A stretch of DNA of 64,000 nt from CAVTWD01 sp963738325 (GCA_963738325.1 CAVTWD010000017.1:62001-126000), one strand, 5' to 3'. Shown: positions 8,406 to 17,542, counted from the stretch's first letter. Notes: generated by a model not told the origin, from the sequence alone. Numbers and translations are program-made.

Positions 8406-9818
8406 TCACGCCGTGGCCTTGGCGAGGTCGTCGAACGAGTTGCGGATGCAGGACGCGTAGTGGGCGGGGTCGGGCAGCATCTCGCGGCACGACGTGAACG
8501 AGATCGTGATGTCACCGCAGTAGCTCATGACGGGATGGATGAGCCCCATCCCCTCCACGATCATCCCGATGCCGTACAGCGCCACCAGCCGGGCGCCGGC
8601 CATGTAGAGGGGATCCTGCGGCCCGGGCATGTTGGTGACCGTCGTGTTGAAGATGGGCCGCATGCGGTTGGCCAAGCTCAGGCGGGCGCTCGTGCGCGCG
8701 CCGAGGCCGACCAGGCCGCCCGGCATCAACTGGGCGTAGTCGATCAAGGTGCGGGCGCCGATCGCCTCGGCGAACTCCTTTGATCGATGCGTCGACTCCC
8801 GCACTGCCTCCAATCGAACCAACGGCTCGGCGATCTCGGTGCCGAGGGTCACCATCATGGCCGACACCCGGTTCCCCGCCGCGCTGGCCTCCCCCGGGCT
8901 GCGGACCGAGATGGGGGCCATGGCGACGAGCGACTCGTTCGGCAACTCGCCGTGATCGAGGAGGTACTCGCGCAACGCCCCGCCGACGACGGTGAGCACG
9001 ACGTCGTTGATCGTCGCCCCTTCGGCGGCCCGCTTCATGCGGCGCATGTCATCCAAGGAGAAGCGGCAGCCGTCGATGACGCGGTGCGCGCTGACGGGCC
9101 CGCTCCAGCGAGTGCGAGGCACGGGCAGCAGCGGCGAGTTGCGTGGGTTGCCCCGCATCTGGCGCTGCATGCGCCCGACCGCCGGGATGGTGCGGCCCAT
9201 CACGCGGGCGAAGTGCATCGGGCGCAGGGTGTTGTTGACGGCGGCCTGCGCGAGGAGCCGTTGCGACGACGGCATCGTGTCCGGGCGCCATTCGCTGTCG
9301 GGCGGGGTGGGCGGCGTATCCGGGTGCAGTTCGTGGATGGCGCTCGTCATCTCCATCCCGGCCATCCCGTCGATGGCCGCGTGATGGATCTTCGAGACGA
9401 TGGCGAAGCTGCCCGGGGGGACATCCTCGACACGGTCCAGGCCCTCGACGACATAGAACTCCCATAGCGGGCGCTCGAGGTCGAGGGGGCGCGCGATCAG
9501 GCGAGCGGCTTGGATGCAGAGCTGGCGCCAGTCCCCCGGCTTCGGCAAGGCGATGTGGCGGACGTGGAACTCCAGGTCGAAGTCGGGGTCCTCGATCCAG
9601 TAGGGATGGTCGAGATCGAACGGCACCCGCACGAGCCGGCGCCGGAAGGTCTTCGCCGCGTGCAGGCGTTGCTCGATGTACTCGAGGATCCCCTTGAAGG
9701 TGACCCGGCCGCCGGGTGCCGTCGACGGGTCGTAGATCGACAGCCCCGCCCCGGCCATGTGGGCGTTCGGGGTCTCGCTGTAGAGGAACGACGCATCCAT
9801 GCCGCTCAGCTGCTGCAT
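8406..9818 (-). CDS. Wax ester synthase/diacylglycerol acyltransferase (WS/DGAT)
   Basis: The 470-residue enzyme has the HHxxxDG motif as HHAAIDG at residues 145-151, preceded by RPLWEFYVVEGL. Downstream signatures are GATINDVVLTVVGGALR and NMPGPQDPLYMAGARL. It starts MQQLSGMDASFLY, the standard family N-terminus. It is diverged from the copy at 5840-7267, so the pair is not a recent duplication. It is the first gene of the minus-strand cluster. A 96-bp gap separates it from the VWA gene upstream, so either a promoter lies there or transcription continues from the MoxR operon. Confidence 0.9.
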   Translation of the reverse strand: MQQLSGMDASFLYSETPNAHMAGAGLSIYDPSTAPGGRVTFKGILEYIEQRLHAAKTFRRRLVRVPFDLDHPYWIEDPDFDLEFHVRHIALPKPGDWRQLCIQAARLIARPLDLERPLWEFYVVEGLDRVEDVPPGSFAIVSKIHHAAIDGMAGMEMTSAIHELHPDTPPTPPDSEWRPDTMPSSQRLLAQAAVNNTLRPMHFARVMGRTIPAVGRMQRQMRGNPRNSPLLPVPRTRWSGPVSAHRVIDGCRFSLDDMRRMKRAAEGATINDVVLTVVGGALREYLLDHGELPNESLVAMAPISVRSPGEASAAGNRVSAMMVTLGTEIAEPLVRLEAVRESTHRSKEFAEAIGARTLIDYAQLMPGGLVGLGARTSARLSLANRMRPIFNTTVTNMPGPQDPLYMAGARLVALYGIGMIVEGMGLIHPVMSYCGDITISFTSCREMLPDPAHYASCIRNSFDDLAKATA

Positions 9819-9914
9819 CCGTACCCCCTCCGTTCGAAGCTCAGCTCGGGCACGCGTCCGCGCACGATCAGTCTTCCACCCCGACCTCGGTCGCGGTACG
9901 GGCTCGTCCGAGCG

Positions 9915-10907
9915 CTACGGCAGTCTGGAGAACCAGGCGAGCGACGCCACCGCGGCCAGCGCCAGGATCGTGAAGGCGCCGCCGGCGAACCAGTCGCTGA
10001 CCTCTTTCGTGACCGGGTGGCGGTGGACCGCGTCGCGGAGTTTGGCGAAGACGGCGTCGAGCTGCTTCGCCGATTCCGCCGTGAGGCTCTGGCCTCCCGT
10101 CTGCTGGGCGATGCGGGCCAGCGCCGGCCGGTTGACCGGCACGGCGACCTCGCCGCCCGCGGGGTCGCTGACGGTGCCGTGGTCCGTGCCGAAGGCGATC
10201 GTGCTGACGGGCACACCCGCCGCCGCCGCCTCCTGCGCCGCGGTGTCGTTGGGCGTCCCCATCGTCGTCTCGCCGTCGGAGAGCACGACGATCGTCGCGT
10301 TCGGCCTGGTGGACGTGGCGGGCGTCCCGGCGGTGGTCGTGCTCGTCGTGGCAGTGTTGGTCGCCGACTTGATGGTCGAGAGCGACGACTCGATCGCCGA
10401 GCCGATGGCCGTGCCCTCACCGAGCTGGAGCTGGTCGAGCGCGGCGGCGACCGCCCCATGGTCGGTCGTCGGCTGGGCGAGCACCTGCACCTGGCCGTCG
10501 AAGGCGACCAACCCGACCTGCATCTGCGCGGGCATCGACTCCAAGAAGCGTTGGGCGGAGGCTCGCGCCACGTCGAGACGCGACGGAGTCACGTCGGTGG
10601 CCTGCATCGACAACGAGGTGTCGATGGCGAGCATGACGATGCCACCCCGGTCGGCCTCGGTGGTGGCGAGCGCGGGCCGAGCGGCGGCCATGGACGCGAA
10701 CACGAGGCCCGCGACCAGTCCTGCGGCGGCGAGGTGGCGGCGCCAGCCGGGACGATCGGGCGCCACCTTGTCGAGGAGCTGGAGGTTCGTGAACCGCAGT
10801 GCGTAGCGGGTGCGACGCCGTTGCACCACGATGTACGCGCAGAGCACGGCCAGCGGCACGGCGAGGAGCAGCAAGCGCCAAGGGGCAAGGAACGAGAAGT
10901 CGCCCAT
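9915..10907 (-). CDS. VWA-domain membrane protein (BatA/BatB-like)
   Basis: The 330-residue protein starts at the ATG at 10907 (MGDFSFLAPWRLL), which overlaps the DUF58 stop as TGATG. Two N-terminal membrane segments frame a BatA-like region, followed by a von Willebrand A domain with the MIDAS motif DTSLS and a later VVLSDGE. A Thr-rich insertion lies inside the VWA domain. A C-terminal membrane helix (FTILALAAVASLAWF) ends the protein. It is the last gene of a moxR-DUF58-VWA operon, and these proteins are thought to form a metal-dependent assembly or maturation machine at the membrane. Confidence 0.85.
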   Translation of the reverse strand: MGDFSFLAPWRLLLLAVPLAVLCAYIVVQRRRTRYALRFTNLQLLDKVAPDRPGWRRHLAAAGLVAGLVFASMAAARPALATTEADRGGIVMLAIDTSLSMQATDVTPSRLDVARASAQRFLESMPAQMQVGLVAFDGQVQVLAQPTTDHGAVAAALDQLQLGEGTAIGSAIESSLSTIKSATNTATTSTTTAGTPATSTRPNATIVVLSDGETTMGTPNDTAAQEAAAAGVPVSTIAFGTDHGTVSDPAGGEVAVPVNRPALARIAQQTGGQSLTAESAKQLDAVFAKLRDAVHRHPVTKEVSDWFAGGAFTILALAAVASLAWFSRLP

Positions 10908-11794
10908 CACCGGGCTCCGGTCAGGGCAAGGCGCTGGTGGCGCCGTCTCGACACGAACCTCGCCACGTCGGCGACCCAGTCGCCGTCGGTGTGAACGCGC
11001 AGGTGCTGTGCGCCCGCGGCGGTGACGTCCCACGCGATGCGGCCCCGCTGCGCGGCCGCCGCCGCCGCATAGTCGGCCCGCACGCGTTGGTCGCGGGTGT
11101 CGACCAGCCGTCGCCTGCCCGTCTCTGGGTCCACCAGTTGGATGAGCCCGACATCGGGCAGCGCCATCTCACGCTGATCGACCACCTCGATGGCGATCAC
11201 GTCGTGGCGGGCGCTGAGGGCGCGAAGGAGGCGCGCCCATCCGTCGCCAGCCAGGAAGTCGGAGATCACCACGACGATGCCGGGACGGGATGCGACGCGC
11301 CGCAGGGAGGCGAGGGCGCTCGCCAGCGCATCGGTCGTACCGTCGACCGGACGCTGCAGCGCGCCGAGGATGGCGGCGAGGTGGGCGCGGCCTGAGCGGG
11401 CCGGCACGAACGCGCCGTTCCCGGCGCCGACGCAACCCACGCGGTTGCCCCCTCGGGCGGCCACCAGGCCGAGCGTCGCGGCGAGGTCGCGCGCCACGAC
11501 CGACTTCTCGGCGCGACCCGTGCCGAAGGCAAGGCTGGCCGAGGTGTCGACGACCAGCCAGAGCTCGAGCTCGTGGTCGGCGACGGTGTCGCGCACCATC
11601 GTCTCGCCCGTGCGCGCGGTCACGGGCCAGTCGATGCGGCGCGGGTCGTCTCCCAGGACATAGGTACGAGCGTCGGACCACTCACTTCCCGCGCCCGGGA
11701 ACAGGCCCCGGTAGTCGCCCTGGAGCAGGCCGTCCAACCGGCGGAGCGAGATGAGCTCCAGCGACCGCAGCGCGGCGCTGGCGTCGCCGGCCAT
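10907..11794 (-). CDS. DUF58 domain protein
   Basis: The 295-residue protein contains the DUF58 hallmark DDPRRIDWPVTARTG near residue 48, then a VWA-like fold with VVDTSAS and VVVISDFLAG. There are no membrane segments, so it is probably cytosolic. It starts one base after the moxR stop and overlaps the VWA gene, so the three are translated together. DUF58 proteins are the standard partner of MoxR AAA ATPases. Confidence 0.85.
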   Translation of the reverse strand: MAGDASAALRSLELISLRRLDGLLQGDYRGLFPGAGSEWSDARTYVLGDDPRRIDWPVTARTGETMVRDTVADHELELWLVVDTSASLAFGTGRAEKSVVARDLAATLGLVAARGGNRVGCVGAGNGAFVPARSGRAHLAAILGALQRPVDGTTDALASALASLRRVASRPGIVVVISDFLAGDGWARLLRALSARHDVIAIEVVDQREMALPDVGLIQLVDPETGRRRLVDTRDQRVRADYAAAAAAQRGRIAWDVTAAGAQHLRVHTDGDWVADVARFVSRRRHQRLALTGAR

Positions 11795-11795
11795 G

Positions 11796-12798
11796 TCAGG
11801 CCGCCGCGGCGGGACGAGGCGCCGTCACCGTCGAGAGGAGATCGACGAGCACGTCGTCGATCGTGACGCCTGACGCGATCGCGTCGAACGACAGCACGAG
11901 GCGGTGGTTCAACACGTCGTAGGCGACGTCGTACACGTCCTGCGGCTCGGCCCACTGGCGGCCGCGCAGCAGCGCGATGGCTCGCGCCGCCCGCACGAGG
12001 CCGATGCTGGCGCGAGGGCTGGCGCCGTAGGCGAGGTAGCCGTCGAGGCGCGACAAGCCGTAGCGCTTGGGTTGCCTCGTGGTGAGCACGAGTCGCACGG
12101 CGTAGTCGAGGACGTCGGGCCCGGCTTCGACGGCGTTGGTGGTCGCCTGCAGGGCGAGGACGTCGTCGAGCGTGAGCACCTCGGCCGGGCGCGCGGGCGC
12201 CGAGCGCGCTACGAGCGACGATCTCGTGCTCATCGGCGGGCGTTGGGTAGTCGACCGGCACCCGCATGAGGAAGCGGTCGCGCTGGGCCTCGGGCAGTGG
12301 GTACACGCCCTCGGACTCGATCGGGTTCTGCGTGGCGAGCACGAGGAAGGGCGAGGGCGCCGGGTAGGTGATCCCGCCAATCGTGACCTGGCGCTCCGCC
12401 ATGACCTCGAGCAGCGCCGACTGCACCTTCGCCGGTGCCCGGTTGATCTCGTCGGCCAGCACGAAGTTGGCGAAGATCGGGCCGAGCTCGACGTCGAAGC
12501 GTTCGGCGGAAGGCCGATAGATGCGGGTACCGACGATGTCGGCCGGGATGAGATCGGGCGTGAACTGCAGGCGGGCGAACGAGCCGCCGAGCAGCCTGGC
12601 CAGCGATGACACGGTCAAGGTCTTGCCGATGCCCGGCACACCTTCGAGCAAGCAGTGGCCGTCAGCCAAGAGGGCGACGAGGACCCGCTCGAGCAGGCGC
12701 TCTTGGCCCACAACGGCCGTGGCCAGCTCGGCGCGGGCGCGGCCGAGCAGTGCATCGGCTTCGCCCGGTTCGAGCCGTCGGATGGTCGGCGCGCTCAT
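11796..12798 (-). CDS. MoxR-family AAA+ ATPase (frameshifted)
   Basis: The N-terminal part has Walker A GVPGIGKT at residues 53-60, Walker B in FVLADEINRAP and the MoxR signature ATQNPIESEGVYPLPEAQRDRF. The frame breaks after DEHEIVARSA. The C-terminal part (AEVLTLDDVLALQ, then RLDGYLAYGASPRA) continues in the +1 frame to a stop at 11796. The break lies at about 12195-12215 in a GC-only run. Each half matches family expectation, so this is one gene with an extra base. MoxR ATPases act as chaperones that insert cofactors or remodel VWA partners, which follow here. Confidence 0.8.
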
Positions 12799-13427
12799 CA
12801 GTGCGTCCCCGAGGATCCGCCGACGCTCGGCGTGGAACCCTGGCCATTCGAGGGGAGGAGGGTGTTCGGGTCGATGCCGAGCTGGCGCAGGATCTCCCGG
12901 ATGATCTGCTCGATGTCCTGGCCGTTGATGTCGGGCAGCTGGCCGTTGCCGAAGTCGGGGAGCTGGCCGGCACCACCATCGGGCAGCTGGCCGCCGCCGT
13001 TCCCGCTGTCACCGGGGTTGGGGGCCTGGCCGGTGCCGCCGCTGTTGCTGTCTCCGCTGTTGCCCCCGTTGTCGGCCGGGGTCGAGCCCGACCCAGGGTT
13101 CGACGACGGCGGCGTTGTCGGCAGCGACGGGAACGTGGTCACGGTGGAAGACGAGTTGGACTGATCAGGGCCGCTGTCGTTGGCCACGGCCACGGCACTC
13201 AGCGCGACGGCGGCGACAACAGCGACGCCACCGGCCACCAGCCACGCCCGACGGCGGTGGCCCTTGCCCGGCGGCGGGGCAGCCACCTTCATGGGACCCG
13301 GCGGCGGAGGGGGAAGCGGTGTTCCGTAGGGTGGATTGGGCGGGAGTTCTCGCCACGACCGGTGCGGCGGGCGAATCGGATCAGCCGATGTCGGCTCTGT
13401 GTCAGGCACGTCGTCAGGAACGCCCAA
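12798..13427 (-). CDS. Membrane-anchored Gly/Asn/Pro-rich protein
   Basis: The protein has a Pro-rich cytosolic N-terminus, a basic stop and one transmembrane helix (AWLVAGGVAVVAAVALSAVAV, split at about residues 61-81). A long low-complexity exterior of Gly, Asn, Ser, Asp and Pro contains repeated GQLPD units: QLPDGGAG, QLPDFGNG, QLPDINGQ. It ends in a short helix IEQIIREILRQLGIDP. Its stop overlaps the moxR start (TGATG), so it belongs to that operon. The start is uncertain (TTG at 13427 or a GTG nearby). No family is recognised. Confidence 0.6.
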   Translation of the reverse strand: MGVPDDVPDTEPTSADPIRPPHRSWRELPPNPPYGTPLPPPPPGPMKVAAPPPGKGHRRRAWLVAGGVAVVAAVALSAVAVANDSGPDQSNSSSTVTTFPSLPTTPPSSNPGSGSTPADNGGNSGDSNSGGTGQAPNPGDSGNGGGQLPDGGAGQLPDFGNGQLPDINGQDIEQIIREILRQLGIDPNTLLPSNGQGSTPSVGGSSGTH

Positions 13428-13519
13428 AGCATCCGGCGCGGTTCCCGGGGCGGCGGCGAGCTCTCAGCGAGCCTTCAGGTCAGGAGTCTGGCGAGTAGTC
13501 GTCGTGCGGATCGTCGGGG

Positions 13520-13948
13520 CTAGGGCAAGGCCGTGAGCTTCAGGACGGTGACGGCGAGCAGCCACACGCCGGCCCAAGCAAGCACGAACGGCTGCGCCCG
13601 CCGCGACCAGAGCGCAGCGAGGAGCACGATGCCCACGAGGAGGTCGTTGATCCCGATGAGCGGCATCACCCAGCCGGCTTCGCCGAGGCCGAGCCAGGAG
13701 CCGACCCGACTGTCCTCGACCAGCTGGCTGAAGCTCCTCGGCTCGACCCACGCGACCACCGCGTTGGCCAGGAACACACCGGCCAGCCCGACGACGAAGA
13801 CGAGCTCGAGCGCGCTCCGCCGTGGCGTCACGGGCGAGGCGGCGTCCTCGATCACCGGTCGCTCGGGCGGTGGCCAGGGCGCGTCCTCCGCCACCTGCGT
13901 CGTGCCCACAGCGTCGTCCGCGAACGACTCCCGCCACTCCGTCATCAT
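13520..13948 (-). CDS. Small three-helix membrane protein
   Basis: From the ATG at 13948 (MMTEWRESF) the protein is about 142 residues. After an acidic N-terminus come three hydrophobic segments: LELVFVVGLAGVFLANAVVAW, a middle one around VMPLIGINDLLVGIVLLAAL, and FVLAWAGVWLLAVTVLKL. The family is not recognised. It is transcribed in the same direction as the MoxR operon, 92 bp upstream of it, and diverges from the small gene at 14046. Confidence 0.5.
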   Translation of the reverse strand: MMTEWRESFADDAVGTTQVAEDAPWPPPERPVIEDAASPVTPRRSALELVFVVGLAGVFLANAVVAWVEPRSFSQLVEDSRVGSWLGLGEAGWVMPLIGINDLLVGIVLLAALWSRRAQPFVLAWAGVWLLAVTVLKLTALP

Positions 13949-14045
13949 GGTGAGCCCATCCTCGCCCTCGGGCGCCCGCGCCGGAAACCCTAGTAGCGTT
14001 GTCGGCACCGGCCGGCGCGTGACGGCGGTTGGGACGAGGTGCGCC

Positions 14046-14387
14046 GTGAACGATCCGTTGAAGCAGGCATGGGACGACGTCGCGGAGGGCTTCTCCTCGC
14101 TCGGTCGCATGATGAAGGAGCGCTACCAAAGCGCAGCGGAACAACGCTCCGGCAGCGCCACCTCATCGAACGCCCCGGACGCCGGCGCCCTGCGGGAGGC
14201 GCTGGACCGGCTCGTCGCCGCCGGCCGTGAGCTCGGCGACCGCGCCGTCGACCTCGCCCGGGACCACGACGTCAAGGCGCAAGCCAAGCGCGCCGGAACG
14301 TCACTGAACGACGCCCTCTCCGCGACCGTCGACATGATCGGGGAAGAGGTCGGCGGCTTGTTCAAGCGCTCCAAGTCGAGCGACTGA
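14046..14387 (+). CDS. Small helical hypothetical protein
   Basis: The likely start is the GTG at 14046, giving 113 residues beginning VNDPLKQAWDDVAEGF. The sequence is charged and predicted helical throughout (LREALDRLVAAGRELGDRAV), with no signal peptide, and ends KRSKSSD. It resembles small cytosolic coiled proteins common in actinobacteria, but no named family is recognised. Confidence 0.5.
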   Translation: MNDPLKQAWDDVAEGFSSLGRMMKERYQSAAEQRSGSATSSNAPDAGALREALDRLVAAGRELGDRAVDLARDHDVKAQAKRAGTSLNDALSATVDMIGEEVGGLFKRSKSSD

Positions 14388-14439
14388 TCGGCGGCAGCGG
14401 CGGCCAGCTCGGTTCGTCCGCGTGCCGAGGGAGCAGGCC

Positions 14440-15237
14440 TCAGGAAGCGAACATCGCCGCCAGGACTGACGCCAAGAGCGCACCGGTGCGCTGCTCGCCG
14501 GCTCGGCCCTGCTCGAGCACCTCGTCGTGGCTGAGCGGTCCGGCGATGCCAGCCGCCATGTTGGTCACGAGCGACAGGCCGAGCACCTCGAGTCCGGCCG
14601 CCCGGGCGGCGATGGCCTCCAGCACGGTCGACATGCCGACGAGGTCGCCGCCGAGGGTCCGAAAGGCCCGGATCTCGGCGGGTGTCTCGTAGTTCGGCCC
14701 CCAGTACCCCACGTAGACCCCTTCGGGGAGCGAGGGGTCGATGGCGCGACAGATGCCCCGCAGCCGGCTGGAGTACAGGTCCGAGAGGTCCACGAAGGTC
14801 GCGCCTTCGAGGGGGGAGATGCCGGTCATGTTGATGTGGTCGGCGATGACGACGATCCCCCCCGGGTGGAAGCTCTCTCGGATCGCTCCACACGCGTTCG
14901 TGAGCACCACGGCTCGGCAACCGCAGGCTGCCGCCACCCTCACCGCGTGGGCAACTGCCTGCGCGTCGCGCTGCTCGTAGAGGTGCGTTCGACCGAGGAA
15001 GGCCAAGACCCGGTGGCCACCGACGTCGAGGGAGCGAACGCGACCGGGGTGGCCGGTGGCGCCGGCCCGAGCGAAGCCCGTCAGCTCCTCGGTTCCCATG
15101 TCGACGAGCCGTGTTCCCAGAGTCTCGGCCGCGCCCGACCATCCGGACCCGAGAACGACGGCGACCTCGTGCGCGGCTCCCCCCGTCCGGGCGCCGATCT
15201 CGTGAGCCGCCATGTCCGCGCGCTCGTCACTGTCCAC
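14440..15237 (-). CDS. Purine nucleoside phosphorylase / MTA phosphorylase family
   Basis: The 265-residue protein carries the trimeric PNP/MTAP signatures in order: VVLGSGWSG (phosphate loop), FLGRTHLYE, VVLTNACGAI, GPNYETPAEIRAF and VGMSTVLEAIAA, then SLVTNMAAG. The Asn in SLVTN is typical of guanosine/inosine-type PNP rather than strict MTAP. It splits a purine nucleoside with phosphate to base plus ribose-1-phosphate. The start is GTG at 15237, or ATG at 15213. It diverges from mtnA across 147 bp, so it may supply the (deoxy)ribose-1-phosphate that MtnA isomerises. Confidence 0.85.
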   Translation of the reverse strand: MDSDERADMAAHEIGARTGGAAHEVAVVLGSGWSGAAETLGTRLVDMGTEELTGFARAGATGHPGRVRSLDVGGHRVLAFLGRTHLYEQRDAQAVAHAVRVAAACGCRAVVLTNACGAIRESFHPGGIVVIADHINMTGISPLEGATFVDLSDLYSSRLRGICRAIDPSLPEGVYVGYWGPNYETPAEIRAFRTLGGDLVGMSTVLEAIAARAAGLEVLGLSLVTNMAAGIAGPLSHDEVLEQGRAGEQRTGALLASVLAAMFAS

Positions 15238-15384
15238 CGCCGCAGTCTTGTCGTCGGAACTCCGCGAGGGTGAGTTCTCGATTAATGGATGGTCGGCGGG
15301 GCTCGCTGATGCCGCGCGGGCGAGGCGTAGGATCGGAGGATCGTGAACCTGCGTTTTTCCCGAGACCGTCGGTCACTGTAAATC

Positions 15385-16413
15385 GTGGTTCGGCGGCGGT
15401 CGATCTGGTGGGACGGCGAGACCGTCGCCATCCTCGACCAGACTCGCCTGCCCCACGAGGAAGTCGTCGTCCGCTGGCGCACGGTCGACGACGCAGCCGC
15501 CGGCATCGAGAACATGCAGGTGCGGGGAGCACCGCTGATCGGCGTGGCTGCCGCTCATGGCGTCGCCTTGGCCATGGCGGCCGACCCCTCGGATGCGGGA
15601 CGGTGCTCCGCCATCGCCCGCCTTGGCGCCACCCGACCCACCGCGGTGAACCTGCGCTGGGCGCTCGACCGCTGCGAGACCGAGCTGGCTCCGCTGCCGC
15701 CGGAGCAACGCGCCGCGGCCGCCCGCGCCTTGGCCTCGGCCCTGGCCGACGCCGAGGTGGCTGCGTGCCGCGCCATCGGCCAGTGTGGCTTGGAGCTCCT
15801 CGAGGCGGTCGCCGCCCGGCGGGCCGGCCCGGTGCACGTCATGACGCATTGCAACGCCGGCTGGTTGGCGACGGTCGAATGGGGCACGGCGCTGGCCCCC
15901 GTCTACGCCGCCTCTGAGGCCGGCTTGCCGGTGCACGTGTGGGTAGGAGAGACACGGCCTCGCAACCAAGGTGCCGCGCTCACGGCGTGGGAGCTGGCCG
16001 CCGCGGGCATCCCCCACACCCTCATCGTGGACAGCGCAGCCGGCCACGCCCTGGCCGACGGGCTCGTCGACGTTGTGGTCGTCGGGGCGGACCGCATTGC
16101 CGCCAACGGCGATGTGGCCAACAAGGTCGGCACCTATCCCAAGGCGCTGGCCGCGCGCGACAACGGCATACCCTTCTATGTCGCCGCCCCGACGAGCACC
16201 GTGGACTTCGCCGCTGCCAACGGCGCGGCGATCCCGATCGAGGAACGCAGTGTCGAGGAGGTCACGACGATCCTGGGTCAGCGCATCGCGCCGGCCGGCA
16301 CACCGGCGCGCAACTGGGCGTTCGACGTGACCCCGGCGCGCCTCGTCACCGGCATCGTGACCGAGCGCGGCCTGGTGGCCGCTACCCCGGCCGGCTTGGC
16401 CAGCCTACGATGA
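15385..16413 (+). CDS. mtnA: S-methyl-5-thioribose-1-phosphate isomerase
   Basis: This 342-residue protein is an eIF2B-like aldose isomerase. Diagnostic stretches are MQVRGAPLIGVAAAHGVALA, THCNAGWLAT (catalytic Cys), VWVGETRPRNQGA and VVVVGADRIAANGDVANK (catalytic Asp), then VAAPTSTVDF. It converts 5-methylthioribose-1-phosphate, and in related pathways 5-deoxyribose-1-phosphate, to the ribulose form. Its stop overlaps the aldolase start (ATGA at 16410-16413), so the two are co-translated. Confidence 0.92.
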   Translation: MVRRRSIWWDGETVAILDQTRLPHEEVVVRWRTVDDAAAGIENMQVRGAPLIGVAAAHGVALAMAADPSDAGRCSAIARLGATRPTAVNLRWALDRCETELAPLPPEQRAAAARALASALADAEVAACRAIGQCGLELLEAVAARRAGPVHVMTHCNAGWLATVEWGTALAPVYAASEAGLPVHVWVGETRPRNQGAALTAWELAAAGIPHTLIVDSAAGHALADGLVDVVVVGADRIAANGDVANKVGTYPKALAARDNGIPFYVAAPTSTVDFAAANGAAIPIEERSVEEVTTILGQRIAPAGTPARNWAFDVTPARLVTGIVTERGLVAATPAGLASLR

Positions 16414-17054
16414 ACGCGCCGCGCGAGGCACTGGTGGCCGCCGTCCGAGACCTCGACCGCAGAGGCCTCAACTACGGTTCCACGGGCAACGTGAGCGTGC
16501 GGGTCGAGGGCGGCCTGCTCGTGACGCCGACGGGCATCGCCGCTGATCGGATGGATGCGGGCGACATCGTGATGCTCGCCGCCGACGGCACACCGGCGCC
16601 AGGCCAGCGAGCGCCGACGAGTGAGTGGCGGTTGCACGTCTCGGTGCTGGCGGCGCGCGCTGACGCCGGTGCGGCCGTCCACACCCACTCGCCGGAAGCA
16701 ACCGCGGTCGCCTGCCGGCGCGAAGCCATCGAGGCGATCCACTACGCCGTGGCCCGCACCGGCGGGCCCACGGTGCCCTGCGCGCCCTACGCCACATACG
16801 GCACGGCCGCCTTGTCGTCGGCGGTGGTCGAGACACTCGGCGACTGTGGCCGTGCCTGCCTCATGGCCAACCACGGAATGGTGGCGCTGGGGGCCGAGCT
16901 CGACGAGGCGGTCGCGCTTGCCGTCGAGGTCGAGTGGCTGGCGCGCATCTGGCGTTTGGCGCGCACAGGTGACGGGCGGGCGGTGGTGCTCGACGAGGCG
17001 GAGGTGGCCCGGGTGGCCGAGCGCTTCGCCTCCTACGGGCAGGGCAGTGAATGA
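16410..17054 (+). CDS. Class II aldolase/adducin-family protein
   Basis: The 214-residue protein has the zinc-binding pattern of class II aldolases: GNVSVRVEGGLLVTPTG near the start, HTHSPEATAVA with two His ligands, and a third in MANHGMVALG. It is related both to L-fuculose-phosphate aldolase and to MtnB dehydratase. No mtnB-C-D-K genes are nearby, and the neighbours are a nucleoside phosphorylase and mtnA. An aldolase releasing dihydroxyacetone phosphate (DHAP shunt) is therefore the better guess than MtnB. The distinction is inference. Confidence 0.82.
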   Translation: MNAPREALVAAVRDLDRRGLNYGSTGNVSVRVEGGLLVTPTGIAADRMDAGDIVMLAADGTPAPGQRAPTSEWRLHVSVLAARADAGAAVHTHSPEATAVACRREAIEAIHYAVARTGGPTVPCAPYATYGTAALSSAVVETLGDCGRACLMANHGMVALGAELDEAVALAVEVEWLARIWRLARTGDGRAVVLDEAEVARVAERFASYGQGSE

Positions 17055-17100
17055 CTCGAGTGGCGTCCCGTCTGGGCGTGCAGAGGCTGCATGGTGGGGA

Positions 17101-17214
17101 ATGGTGGGGTTTCTGTTCACCGACATCGAGGGGTCGACTCGCTTGTGGGCTGAGCACCCGAGCCAGATGGGCCGGCGTTGGCCCGCGCCGCCGAGATCAT
17201 CCTCCGTTGGGTAG
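17101..17214 (+). pseudogene. Remnant of a class III nucleotide cyclase N-terminus
   Basis: The reading frame MVGFLFTDIEGSTRLW is the typical beginning of actinobacterial adenylate/guanylate cyclase domains. After SQMG the frame is lost. A better continuation (PALARAAEIIL) is in the next frame, but homology then ends within about 20 codons. This is a 5' stub of a cyclase or cyclase-ATPase regulator, not a working gene. Confidence 0.5.
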
Positions 17215-17542
17215 CGGGGCAGTCACTTGACGGCCTCAGGGCTGAGCGGGTCCCCCGCGGCCCCTGTTGGTTGTTGGTGCAACAACTCAGGACCGGTTGA
17301 GGCGGGACCGACTAACACCTCAACTTGAGCACCACGAACAGTGACCTCGGCTGGCCTCCTCGGTAGAAAAGGCCAGCCGACAGCCGCGCACCGAGCCGGC
17401 GATGGGAGCCGGTCCGCCCCCTCGATCGGGGCGTTGTGAGGCGACACGCTCACCCGCGCGCGATGTGCCGTCCGGTGCTGCCGCCGACCGCAGAACGGCT
17501 GGATTCGTGTGCGGACGTCATCGGCGTTGGGCGACATGGTGC
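17215..17542. other. Intergenic DNA
   Basis: This stretch lies between the cyclase stub and the HxlR stop. Open frames here are short and unlike known proteins. I see no RNA gene or clear repeat. Confidence 0.4.

Noticed and set aside
12955..13110. Low-complexity DNA repeat
   Set aside because: It encodes the Gly/Asn/Pro-rich exterior of a membrane protein and has no independent repeat structure.
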